DNA of 22,489 bases, taken from NCBI GenBank assembly GCA_947306285.1, contig CAMZGB010000008.1, positions 1-22,489 on the forward strand, in the 5' to 3' direction. Shown here piece by piece: positions 15,401-22,379 of the stretch. Each line of letters opens with the position of its first letter. Position 1 is the first letter of the stretch. This DNA is from an uncultured Lachnospira sp. GTDB taxonomy: Bacteria > Bacillota > Clostridia > Lachnospirales > Lachnospiraceae. Both the position numbers and the translations under genes were made by a program. The notes under the pieces were generated by a model, which was given only the letters and a program-made list of their open reading frames with translations, did not search any database and was not told the DNA's origin.

Positions 15401-17123
15401 TAACACAGAAGCATACAAAGAATTGACACCAAATACTCACTACTACATGACATATCAGTTTACTTCTGATCATGCTGGTACTGCATGGATTATCCATGAA
15501 GGATACAAACCAGGAAGAACAGAGAGAATTGATGTTGTAGCAGGTGTGAATACATACACAGCTAAGATGACATACTTAGAGGCAATGAATCCTGACAAGA
15601 GTGTTTACTTGAGCTTATCACCTAATACATATGAGTATGACGCGAGTGGTCAGATGGTATTAGATGGTGATAATAACCCAATAGTTGATGATTCATTGGG
15701 ACTTCCAGCATTACCAGAGAATACTATTCTTTCAAACTGGAACGTAACATTCTCACGAGAAGATGCTCAAGGATGGACATTAGTAACAGATAGTAGATGG
15801 GAGCAAGGACAGACTTACGATACTATCGTTGGAACAGATCAGAGTCCACAGCTTCAGGCTTATGCTAACTCAAATGAGGAAGCGTTAAGTTACGCAGGAT
15901 TGAGTTATAAATCAAATTATTATGCAAATGGTGAAGACGATATTGCTAAGGTAGGTATCAGAGTTGATGAAACAAATGGAGTATTCAACGAGAATCTATG
16001 GGCAGCTAACTTCCGTATTCCAAACAGCATATTCTACGCTAAAGGAGATACATTGAATGATGCACCATTAGAAGAAGGTCAGACTTATACACTTAGATTC
16101 ATTATGAATGTTGATCTTCCTGCTGGAACAGATTCAGCAACGATTAACATGGTTCGTCAAGGATATGCTTATGACGCACCAGTTGCATACACAGTTCACG
16201 ATGGATTGAACTTACTAAATGGTACTATTTCAACTAAGAATGGTGCTACTACACACGATGATTACAATAAGACAGGTGGAATCGAATTTGAATATGACGA
16301 GACATGGATGTCAGGCAAGAATGTTCAAGTTGATTTGACAACATTGCCAGAAGGATCAATTGTTAGTGATATCAGTTGGGAATTCTACAATGGCACTGCT
16401 GAAGCATATGAAGTAACATTAGACGGTGTTTCACAAGGTGATGACTTTGCAGCAGGCTCAACATATACACTTCCTTCTACCGATACAAACGCAATTGGTT
16501 ACCTATGTGATGTAGATCAAAAGATCTATAAGCCAGGAGCTACTTACACAGTTAACTCAGATGTTAACTTTACAACAATTAGAAAAGATAACACTGGTGT
16601 ATCAGTTGGCAGTGGTGCAGCTATCTACCTAAAGGGTGGAGCAGATCACAGAGGTATTGCATTCCAAGGCGAACTTACTGTTAACGGCGGAAAGACACTC
16701 GTTGACAATGCAAACTTCGTACCAGGTATGATAATTACACCGCTTGACGTATACCAAGGCGATTTACAAGAGGAACTAGACTTATCTAAGGTTGATGGCG
16801 AAAATGTTATTGACGTTCCAGATAGTACTGAACAGAAGTGGTTAACAAATCAGCCTGGTAAGTATCGTGCAGGTATCATAAATGTAAAAGATGCAAATAT
16901 TACTAGATACTTTGTAGCGATGGCTTATACAAAGATTAAGTTTGCTGATAATACTGAGACAGTGATTTACTCAGATGTAACAGGTGTTACTGATAGCACA
17001 AGTAGATCAATTGCTAAGGTAGCATATAACATTACACAAAATGCTGATGCATACGCTCAATATTCTAAAGATCCAAATCAGAAGCAGATTATTGACGACT
17101 GTGCAGCACTATACGAAGGTTAG
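12432..17123 (+). CDS. Giant secreted multi-module protein, copy 1 (1563 aa)
   Basis: This very large exported protein of unknown function is probably a surface or extracellular binding protein. The start at 12432 follows AAAGGAG and opens a signal peptide (MKKLGRRIIAIVCSLAMIVVG...VGA). An in-frame upstream extension would swallow the leader hairpins. Layout, in residues: N-terminal beta module about 33-205; three tandem 174-residue modules at 214-387, 388-561 and 562-727, joined by Thr/Pro linkers and each with two Cys (N-C-x-I near the start and one in the middle); a WxL/TWGD-type module about 730-908; an SEWTRV module from 910; a GWTLVTDS module from 1114; a short InlB-like YTLPS repeat; and a C-terminal domain from about 1394. 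That domain has a degraded GIRF-type motif (RGIAFQ), GMIITPLD, NITRYF and the end IIDDCAALYEG. The modules look like carbohydrate-binding jelly rolls, by inference. There is no LPXTG anchor, SLH or dockerin. Confidence 0.9.
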   Translation: MKKLGRRIIAIVCSLAMIVVGMAFSPAQVGAEDWQDLVPGQKNNVGIWTIEPVKHYEGGQETDWAQAAVDMDTVDGVDDFYFRQTGYSFNGTILNTSDLKTLYNLDTTKEYTMTLDLDVEVDNTSKTQYVGVKTSGGTTNLSETIKSGTDGTTLVWTGTIKPKSRAFQLYVYYGANCIHDGSGYGDGALEGGIYINSLTFTEVTTGGEATTATPGTGNCTICDPSDESTKNVQANGGVWTYTVLDNDGGTQSASYSGATAVDGFTYVQNDYSWQGAYWKASDLKSLYNLESGKEYDMTVSISPTCSQATGIQVKTTGAATNLAAETKTGTSGDNLTYSGRIKTRASSLVLAISYGNDGASTGTDAFAGGFTVNSVVFTEVTETTTAAPGTGNCTIAVAGDPSTSNVAADGGIWTYTVLDNDDSNQSASYTGADAVDGFTYTQNEYSWQGAYWKASDLKDEYNLNAGTSYTMTVNIAPLCNQATGINVRTTGGQDNLAAETKSGTSGDTLTYTGTVTPSANALVLAISYGNDGASTGTDAYAGGFTVTSVTFEPVQETTTYAPGSGRCVINDGSQGTSNVDADGGIWKYTVLNNDGLNQSASYSGADDVDGFTYVQDEYSWQGAYWKAEDLKDVYSLTGGTSYTMTVNIAPLCDDDTSINVRTTGGRTNMASETKTGGSGDTLTYTATVVPGNDPLVLAIGYGNDGENAGLDAYAGGFTVTSVTFVPQDSGWVEVTKSEDPDHPTSVTPSGTPWSLISVYNGTTQWGDLWYKIDGTASDVGGTLLKPMTTTKKMDDSEQAIEHFWWNIATLPNYLNSLNLVDGASYECEINYKVTKSAQSTSQRQSELRYVINGGDVTDVTVPYNNGTTNTLTVDFDYNANKSKDIKFELDGIEEQAVFQVTGISVTPVQSEWTRVPDENPNFTLQTIQDSSFTAGSTVTYNWKVFAGDWGGEGARLYYKTVAGQGGKQDMQIKVGAGNKWDPASAQVKLPNTEAYKELTPNTHYYMTYQFTSDHAGTAWIIHEGYKPGRTERIDVVAGVNTYTAKMTYLEAMNPDKSVYLSLSPNTYEYDASGQMVLDGDNNPIVDDSLGLPALPENTILSNWNVTFSREDAQGWTLVTDSRWEQGQTYDTIVGTDQSPQLQAYANSNEEALSYAGLSYKSNYYANGEDDIAKVGIRVDETNGVFNENLWAANFRIPNSIFYAKGDTLNDAPLEEGQTYTLRFIMNVDLPAGTDSATINMVRQGYAYDAPVAYTVHDGLNLLNGTISTKNGATTHDDYNKTGGIEFEYDETWMSGKNVQVDLTTLPEGSIVSDISWEFYNGTAEAYEVTLDGVSQGDDFAAGSTYTLPSTDTNAIGYLCDVDQKIYKPGATYTVNSDVNFTTIRKDNTGVSVGSGAAIYLKGGADHRGIAFQGELTVNGGKTLVDNANFVPGMIITPLDVYQGDLQEELDLSKVDGENVIDVPDSTEQKWLTNQPGKYRAGIINVKDANITRYFVAMAYTKIKFADNTETVIYSDVTGVTDSTSRSIAKVAYNITQNADAYAQYSKDPNQKQIIDDCAALYEG
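13071..13592 (+). repeat. Tandem 522-bp coding repeat, unit 1
   Basis: It begins at the PGTGNCTI linker. It encodes a 174-residue module with GGVWTYTVLDND, the DYSWQGAYWKASDLK block, YNLESGKEYDMTV, LVLAISYGND and AGGFTVNSVVF. The period to the next copy is exactly 522 bp. Confidence 0.88.
13593..14114 (+). repeat. Tandem 522-bp coding repeat, unit 2
   Basis: Same module as unit 1, starting at PGTGNCTIAV. It carries GGIWTYTVLDND, EYSWQGAYWKASDLKDEYNL, LCNQATGINVRTTGG and ISYGNDGASTGTDAYAGGF. It is near-identical over long stretches to its neighbours. Confidence 0.88.
14115..14610 (+). repeat. Tandem 522-bp coding repeat, unit 3 (without the final linker)
   Basis: It starts at PGSGRCVIND and carries GGIWKYTVLNND, EYSWQGAYWKAEDLK and IGYGNDGENAGLDAYAGGF. 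It ends without the Thr-rich linker, passing directly into the next module (DSGWVEV). Confidence 0.85.
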
Positions 17124-17142
17124 AAAGGGGAGGTAGGAAATT

Positions 17143-17283
17143 ATGAAAGAATTTTATACAAGCCCAATAGCTGAATTAGAAAGATTTGACTTAAAAGATG
17201 TTATCACAACTAGTGGTGGCAGTACTGGTACTGGCGATCCTAAGAGTGATAATACAGAAGGAGAATGGACAGGTCTCTTCTAA
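17143..17283 (+). CDS. Small peptide with conserved DVITTSG motif, partner of giant protein copy 1 (46 aa)
   Basis: This 46-codon gene starts 19 nt after the stop of the giant gene, behind a strong AGGGGAGGT ribosome site. The product begins MKEFYTSPIAELERFDLKDV, continues with ITTSGG and a Gly/Ser/Asp-rich stretch, and ends EWTGLF. It has no signal peptide, membrane helix or Cys. Its first 25 residues match 16 in the peptide behind the second giant gene, and both tails end W[ST]-x-L. Conserved start plus variable tail is what one sees in ribosomally made peptide precursors (leader plus core), and the Gly-Gly of TTSGG would suit a leader cut. It could equally be a small binding partner or chaperone of the giant protein. 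I do not know a characterised family for it. The intact ribosome site and paralogue conservation make it a real gene; its function is unknown. Confidence 0.82.
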   Translation: MKEFYTSPIAELERFDLKDVITTSGGSTGTGDPKSDNTEGEWTGLF

Positions 17284-17302
17284 CAAATTTCTTAAACGAA
17301 TT

Positions 17303-17336
17303 AAATCCCTCGGACTTAATTGTCCGGGGGATTTTT
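17303..17336 (+). terminator. Intrinsic terminator of giant-peptide module 1
   Basis: AAATCCCTCGGAC (17303-17315) pairs with GTCCGGGGGATTT (17322-17334), with one T-G wobble, and runs into TTTTT. It lies 20 bp after the small-peptide stop and isolates the module from the next one. Confidence 0.93.
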
Positions 17337-17380
17337 GCGTGTAAATAAAAAAATATGTACTATTATAAAAATCACACCAT

Positions 17381-17465
17381 TTGAAACAAAGTACTTTATT
17401 TACATAATACAAAGGTGTATAATTTATATACTAACATTAGTGTGCCTAACTAGGCGCTGTGTTAG
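17381..17465 (+). promoter_or_regulatory. Promoter region and nested-hairpin leader of the second giant secreted protein
   Basis: Two possible promoters overlap. One is TTGAAA (17381-17386), 16 bp, CATAAT (17403-17408). The other has its -10 TATAAT at 17418-17423 with only a poor -35 (TTTATT, 17 bp upstream), the same arrangement as before copy 1. Downstream, CTAACA (17431-17436) pairs with TGTTAG (17460-17465) around an inner stem GTGCCT/AGGCGC (17442-17457). The order ATAATAC, TATAATTTA, ACATTAGT is shared with the first leader, but the hairpin sequences differ, so the structure rather than the sequence appears preserved. Confidence 0.55.
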
Positions 17466-17510
17466 TTGTCGGAAAATTTAACTATTATTTAATTGGGAGA
17501 GGAGAAGACA

Positions 17511-20500
17511 ATGAAGAAACAACTTAAGCGTATCATTGCTATAGTATCAGCTTTAGCTATGATAGTGACAGGTATGGCGTTCAATCCAACAAATGTCAAG
17601 GCTGTAAATTGGACAAGCTTGACACCTGGAGAAAAGAACAATGTTGGTGTATGGACTGTTGAACCTGTCAAACATTATGAAGGTGGACAAGTAACCGATT
17701 GGGCAAAAGCAGAAGTTGACATGGACAGTGTTGATGATGTGGAAGGTTTTGACTTTAAGCAAACTGGATACAGCTGGAACGGTACTATCATAAACACCTC
17801 AGATTTGAAGTCGATTTATAATCTTGAACAAAACAAAGATTATAGAATGACTTTGGAATTGGACATTAACGTTAATGATACTAAGAAATTGGCTATTGGT
17901 GCTAAAACTAACGGTGGTAACACCAATATGGCTGAGGATATTCAGTATGCAAATGATGGAGATCATCTAACATTTAGCGCTATTGTAAATGCTAAATCTA
18001 GAGCATTCCAGCTTTACATCTACTATGGAGCATGCTGTATTAAAGGCGAGACACAGCCTAATCCATATGATCCAGGAGCATTATTAGGAGAACTATACGT
18101 TGATAAGTTGACTTTTACAGATCCTTCAGGAGAGACTACAACTACAGCGGACCCTACAGTATGGAATCATGTTACAACAACAGATGATCCAGAAACTAAT
18201 CCAAAGAACTACGTGCCAGAAGAAGGTTCACCATGGACACTTAATTCAAACAATGATGGCGTTAACACATGGGGAGATCAGGATTGCAAGATTGATCCAG
18301 ATGCTTCAGGAGTTAGCAGACTTCACATCAGAAAGAATTATGGTGACGGTGGAAACGGCGGCGAAGATGGAAGAGGAAACAAGAACGATTGGTGGTGGGA
18401 TTCAGCATCGCTAATGGGATCTGGTAAAGCTGTTACTACTGAAACAGGAACTACTAGTGGATACTTTAACCTAACAGATGGTGAGAGATATACTGGACAG
18501 ATTGTTGTTCATTCTAGTGCAGCCACAGCTACTGGATTAGTAGATAAAGAAGGAGAAACATTTGATCACACATTTAGAGCGATTGTATTTGGTAACGCTA
18601 TAAATGTTCCTTTGAATGAAGGCGACACTACTATTAATATTCCAGAATTTAAGTTTAATTCTGCAGAGAACAATGACGTTAGATTTGTATATGTAGAATT
18701 ACCAAAAGATACAGAGATATATTTTAAGAGCATAACATTTACAAACACCAGTGATGGATGGACAAAGGTTACTCCATCACCAGATGGTGAGCATCCAGTT
18801 AAAGTGGAACATGAACCATGGACATTTGTTGCTCTAAACAATTCAGAAATTGAACCTGATCCTGCGAAGAAAACTTGGGGAGATATCAGATATAAAGATG
18901 ACCCATCATACGAAGCAGGTACAGTTGGAGCTACATTGATTAAACCAATGGCTACAACATTTACTTCAGAGAATCCATCACACTACTACTGGAATACAGC
19001 TAGATTAGTTGGATACCTAGCAGATGCTGGACTAGTTAATGGAAAACCATATTCAGCAACTATTACATACAATTACACTAGACCATCAGGAAGTACAGCA
19101 CAAGGCTCACCTGAGCTTAGATATGTCTTCAACGGTGGAGACGTAGTGGATGTACCGGTTGAGAATATTGGTGAGAACACTATTGAAATACCTGAATTTG
19201 ATTACACAGAAACAGAGTCAGGTGATATTTTATTCGAACTAGATAGACTAGAAGCTGGAAGTATTTTCCAAGTTACAGACATTACATTTACTCCTATCGA
19301 GAGTGAGTGGACTAGAGTAACAGATAGTAAGGAAGAAGGAGACAATGTTCCAGTTGCTTATGATAGTTCATATATGCAAACTGGCGTAGTTATCCATAAC
19401 TGGAACCTATTTGCAGGTTACTGGGGTGGTGAAGGTGCAGCTCTTTATTATAAGGGAGATAAGGCTCCTAGAGATCCATTGACAGTAAAGATAGGTAAAG
19501 GTGGAAGATGGAATCCAGCCAGTGCTCAAGTTAAATTAAAGAATTCAGATGCTTATCAAGAGTTGGCTGATTATACTAACTACTACATGACATATAGTTT
19601 CACATCAACTAAGAAGGGAACAGTTCATATTAACCAAGAGGGATATGAGCCAGAAGGACTTCAAAGACTTGATATTACAGACGATATGTTAGGTAGTGAT
19701 GGTCTATATCACGTAACATATAATAAGATATTTACATATCTTCCTGAATCAAATAAGAAAGAAGTAGATGGTAAACAAGTAGATGCCAATCTATCACTAT
19801 TCTTATCAGAATATACTTACAGATATAATGAAGAAACTCATGAAACAGAAACAGTGCTAGATGGTGATCATTTACCACAAGACACTATCTTATCAGATTT
19901 TAAGGTTGAGTTTAGTCGTCAGGATAGTGACTACTGGACACTAGTTACTGATAGTAGAGAAGAGCATCATCAGATTACTGATACTATTGTAAAAGATGCT
20001 GATGACAACCCATTACTTCAGGCTTATGCAAACTCTTATAATAAGGGTAGATTAAGTTATAAGGCTGGTTACAATACAACTGGTAAGAACGATACAGCTA
20101 AGATGGGCGTTCGTATTGACCAGACAGCTTACTCACAGATTCCAGGATACACATTTGATGAATCTTGGGGATGTAAGTGCTTGATTCCTAACAATGTATT
20201 CTATAATAAGAAAGACACTAACGGAAATGACCTAGTGTCTGGAAATAAATACATGTTAAGATTCTACTATAGAGCAGAATTGCCAAATGGTACTACAGTA
20301 CCAAATGATAAAGGACTAATTGTTGCCCAAGAGGGTTATAGAATGAACCAGTGGGCTAGATATACTGGTGTTAAGGATGCGGATGATGGCCTCAATATGT
20401 TAGCTGGCTCTATTACACCAAAGAATGGTGCTAGAGAAGATGCATACATTGCGTATGACGGAGTTAAGTCAGGTGGTATTGAGTTCAATTATGATCCTAC

Positions 20501-22013
20501 TCATACTACAGCAAACGAAAGTTTCGTATTTGACTTTAGTGAGTTTCCAGAAGGAACTATTATTAGCGGAATCGATTGGGAATTCTACGCACCAGGATAC
20601 GATGTATATCTTGATGGTAGTTCAACACCAGACAATGCTGACCCTGTTGTTCAAGGAAAGAGTTATACATTCCCTACAAAGAATACACCAGGATATGAGA
20701 ATGCAGTTAGATTCGTAGATGCTAATGATCCTACAAAGACATATGCTTTGGGAAGCACTTTAGACTTTACTGACTTTACAGCAGATGTTTATGCAGATGC
20801 AATTAGAGAGTATGATGTAACAATCACACACAGAGATACAGGAGCAACATTACGTACAGGTAAGGTTGAGACAAACGAGTACTATACATTACCTACAATT
20901 GCAGGTATCAAAGACTACACATATAATGGACAGACTTATAATGCAGGAGATAGATTGGGACCTGCAGAGGGAGCTATGAATATTATAGCTAACCCATCAG
21001 ATATTCCTGTTGTAACACATACAGTTACTATTGAACATGCTACAACTCACGAGACATTAATTGACCCTCCTGATACTGTTGAGGAAGGTGGAGATTATAA
21101 ACTTCCAGCTATTGATGGTATCGTAAGATATGAATACAATGGTCAAGATTATGCACCAGGTGATGAAATTCAAAACATCACTACGGACATCACTGTAATA
21201 GCATATCCAGAACAGTATAGTATTTATATTGATGATTGGGATACTCCAGTAGCTATAGTTGATGAAGGTGGTAGTTACACATTACCAAGTGGACCTACAG
21301 CAGCTAATATCGGCTATGTACTATTGGATGATAATAAGCTATATAGTCAAGGAACTAAGTTTGATAATATCGATGAAGATATGTACTTCGTATCAATCAA
21401 CGAGATTAAGGTTAGCCAGAAGAAGGGTGCTGCTATGCAGTTCGTTGAAGATACTGACGATAATGTAAACGAGCGTAGAGGTATCAGATTCGCTGTTGAC
21501 TTCGGTCTCGTTACTCAGCAGAATAAGGTTCTAAATAGAGATACATACAAAGATATCTATGCTATGGATGCATTCAAAGTTGGAACTATTATTACTACAT
21601 ATGATCACTACTTAGATTACTTTGACGAAGAACTTGATCTAAATACAATAGCACAGGCACACAGTGAAGGTCATGATGATTATTTCTATAATATTTTGAA
21701 TGACGGCACATTTGGTAAGGGTGCTAAAGAAGGTGAATACAAAGACTATGCACGTTGCTTTGCAGCTATTATTAAACTAAGAGATGCGAATATTACTAGA
21801 GATTATATTGCTAGAGGTTATGCATATGTTCAGTATGCTGATGATACTACTTCAGATGTAGTATACGGAGACATAACACCTTCAGATCAATATAAGAGAT
21901 CAATTAAACAAATTGCAACAATAATCAAACAGCCAGAAAACGAAGATGAGTACAATGCATACGACGAATGGAAGAGAGACATCATTGATTACTGTGCTGC
22001 ATTTGAAGATTAA
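17511..22013 (+). CDS. Giant secreted multi-module protein, copy 2 (1500 aa)
   Basis: This paralogue of the preceding giant protein starts at ATG 17511 behind GAGAGGAG; an in-frame TTG 18 bp earlier is less likely. A signal peptide (MKKQLKRIIAIVSALAMIV...VKA) is nearly the same as in copy 1. Layout, in residues: N-terminal beta module about 30-205 (NNVGVWTVEPVKHYEGGQ, as in copy 1); two SPWTL/TWGD modules at about 218-414 and 415-597; SEWTRV module 598-806; YWTLVTDS module from 807; three or four short InlB/MucBP-like repeats at about 1040-1295 (YTLPT, YKLPA and YTLPS with Y-x-x-G-x-x-Y); and a C-terminal domain from about 1306 with RRGIRFAVDFGL, GTIITTYDHYLDYF, NITRDY and the end IIDYCAAFED. 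It lacks the 174-residue repeats of copy 1. No wall anchor is visible. A binding or adhesion role is inference. Confidence 0.9.
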   Translation: MKKQLKRIIAIVSALAMIVTGMAFNPTNVKAVNWTSLTPGEKNNVGVWTVEPVKHYEGGQVTDWAKAEVDMDSVDDVEGFDFKQTGYSWNGTIINTSDLKSIYNLEQNKDYRMTLELDINVNDTKKLAIGAKTNGGNTNMAEDIQYANDGDHLTFSAIVNAKSRAFQLYIYYGACCIKGETQPNPYDPGALLGELYVDKLTFTDPSGETTTTADPTVWNHVTTTDDPETNPKNYVPEEGSPWTLNSNNDGVNTWGDQDCKIDPDASGVSRLHIRKNYGDGGNGGEDGRGNKNDWWWDSASLMGSGKAVTTETGTTSGYFNLTDGERYTGQIVVHSSAATATGLVDKEGETFDHTFRAIVFGNAINVPLNEGDTTINIPEFKFNSAENNDVRFVYVELPKDTEIYFKSITFTNTSDGWTKVTPSPDGEHPVKVEHEPWTFVALNNSEIEPDPAKKTWGDIRYKDDPSYEAGTVGATLIKPMATTFTSENPSHYYWNTARLVGYLADAGLVNGKPYSATITYNYTRPSGSTAQGSPELRYVFNGGDVVDVPVENIGENTIEIPEFDYTETESGDILFELDRLEAGSIFQVTDITFTPIESEWTRVTDSKEEGDNVPVAYDSSYMQTGVVIHNWNLFAGYWGGEGAALYYKGDKAPRDPLTVKIGKGGRWNPASAQVKLKNSDAYQELADYTNYYMTYSFTSTKKGTVHINQEGYEPEGLQRLDITDDMLGSDGLYHVTYNKIFTYLPESNKKEVDGKQVDANLSLFLSEYTYRYNEETHETETVLDGDHLPQDTILSDFKVEFSRQDSDYWTLVTDSREEHHQITDTIVKDADDNPLLQAYANSYNKGRLSYKAGYNTTGKNDTAKMGVRIDQTAYSQIPGYTFDESWGCKCLIPNNVFYNKKDTNGNDLVSGNKYMLRFYYRAELPNGTTVPNDKGLIVAQEGYRMNQWARYTGVKDADDGLNMLAGSITPKNGAREDAYIAYDGVKSGGIEFNYDPTHTTANESFVFDFSEFPEGTIISGIDWEFYAPGYDVYLDGSSTPDNADPVVQGKSYTFPTKNTPGYENAVRFVDANDPTKTYALGSTLDFTDFTADVYADAIREYDVTITHRDTGATLRTGKVETNEYYTLPTIAGIKDYTYNGQTYNAGDRLGPAEGAMNIIANPSDIPVVTHTVTIEHATTHETLIDPPDTVEEGGDYKLPAIDGIVRYEYNGQDYAPGDEIQNITTDITVIAYPEQYSIYIDDWDTPVAIVDEGGSYTLPSGPTAANIGYVLLDDNKLYSQGTKFDNIDEDMYFVSINEIKVSQKKGAAMQFVEDTDDNVNERRGIRFAVDFGLVTQQNKVLNRDTYKDIYAMDAFKVGTIITTYDHYLDYFDEELDLNTIAQAHSEGHDDYFYNILNDGTFGKGAKEGEYKDYARCFAAIIKLRDANITRDYIARGYAYVQYADDTTSDVVYGDITPSDQYKRSIKQIATIIKQPENEDEYNAYDEWKRDIIDYCAAFED

Positions 22014-22028
22014 AAGGAGGGTGAAGAT

Positions 22029-22151
22029 ATGAAAGAATTATACAATACTCCAGAAGTTGAATTGGTTGAATTCGACAAGAAAGATGTAGTTACAACTAGC
22101 GGAACTGGCGTTGTTGACAATGGTCAGAGTGGTTGGTCTGAACTACACTAA
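22029..22151 (+). CDS. Small peptide with conserved DVVTTSG motif, partner of giant protein copy 2 (40 aa)
   Basis: This 40-codon gene lies 15 nt after the second giant gene, with AGGAGG (22015-22020) 8 nt before its ATG. The product begins MKELYNTPEVELVEFDKKDV, then VTTSGTGVVDNG and the end GWSELH. It shares MKE-Y--P--EL--FD-KDV-TTSG with the first small peptide, while the tail differs in length and sequence but keeps W-S/T-x-L near the end. There is no signal peptide, membrane helix or Cys. The same position, spacing and strong ribosome site in both modules argue that it is translated together with the giant protein and that the pair is functional. Function unknown; the alternatives are a modified peptide precursor, a peptide signal, or an accessory partner of the giant protein. 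Confidence 0.82.
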   Translation: MKELYNTPEVELVEFDKKDVVTTSGTGVVDNGQSGWSELH

Positions 22152-22178
22152 ATTCTCAGTTAAATAATAATATGATAT

Positions 22179-22224
22179 AAAAGACGCGGTTGCTTCGCAG
22201 AATGCGGAGCGGCTGCGCCTTTTT
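22179..22224 (+). terminator. Intrinsic terminator of giant-peptide module 2
   Basis: A long stem, AAAAG-A-CGCGGTTGCTTCGCA (22179-22199) with the right arm at 22203-22224, has one mismatch and several G-T pairs, a GAA loop and a T-run. It lies 27 bp after the peptide stop. No gene lies between it and the next promoter. Confidence 0.92.
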
Positions 22225-22249
22225 GTATTTTACAATTTTATGTTTACCA

Positions 22250-22284
22250 AATGGCCGTTTTTTTAGTAAAAATGGTCTGTTTTT
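22250..22284 (+). repeat. Paired upstream direct repeat, possible activator or repressor site
   Basis: AATGGCCGTTTTTTT (22250-22264) and AATGGTCTGTTTTT (22271-22284) are spaced 21 bp apart, about two helical turns. They lie just upstream of the -35 box of the lipoprotein promoter. The arrangement fits a dimeric regulator binding one face of the DNA; this is inference. Confidence 0.4.
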
Positions 22285-22296
22285 ATGCTTTGTTTA

Positions 22297-22325
22297 TTTA
22301 CAAACGAATTTATTTGATTTATAAT
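22297..22325 (+). promoter_or_regulatory. Sigma-A-type promoter of the lipoprotein gene
   Basis: TTTACA (22297-22302) and TATAAT (22320-22325) have an ideal 17-bp spacer. Transcription would start about 48 nt before the ATG. Confidence 0.82.
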
Positions 22326-22379
22326 TTTTATTGTGTTCATGTTCGGACATAAAACTAAATATTTTGGAGGAAAAATCAA

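Noticed and set aside
15396..15410. LPNTE in the first giant protein, resembling a sortase motif
   Set aside because: It lies in the middle of a folded module around residue 990, with no following hydrophobic helix or basic tail.
17143..17283. Calling the small peptide a bacteriocin or RiPP outright
   Set aside because: No maturase, protease, immunity or dedicated transporter gene is visible in the window. Only the leader/core-like pattern supports the idea, so the entry stays as an unknown peptide.
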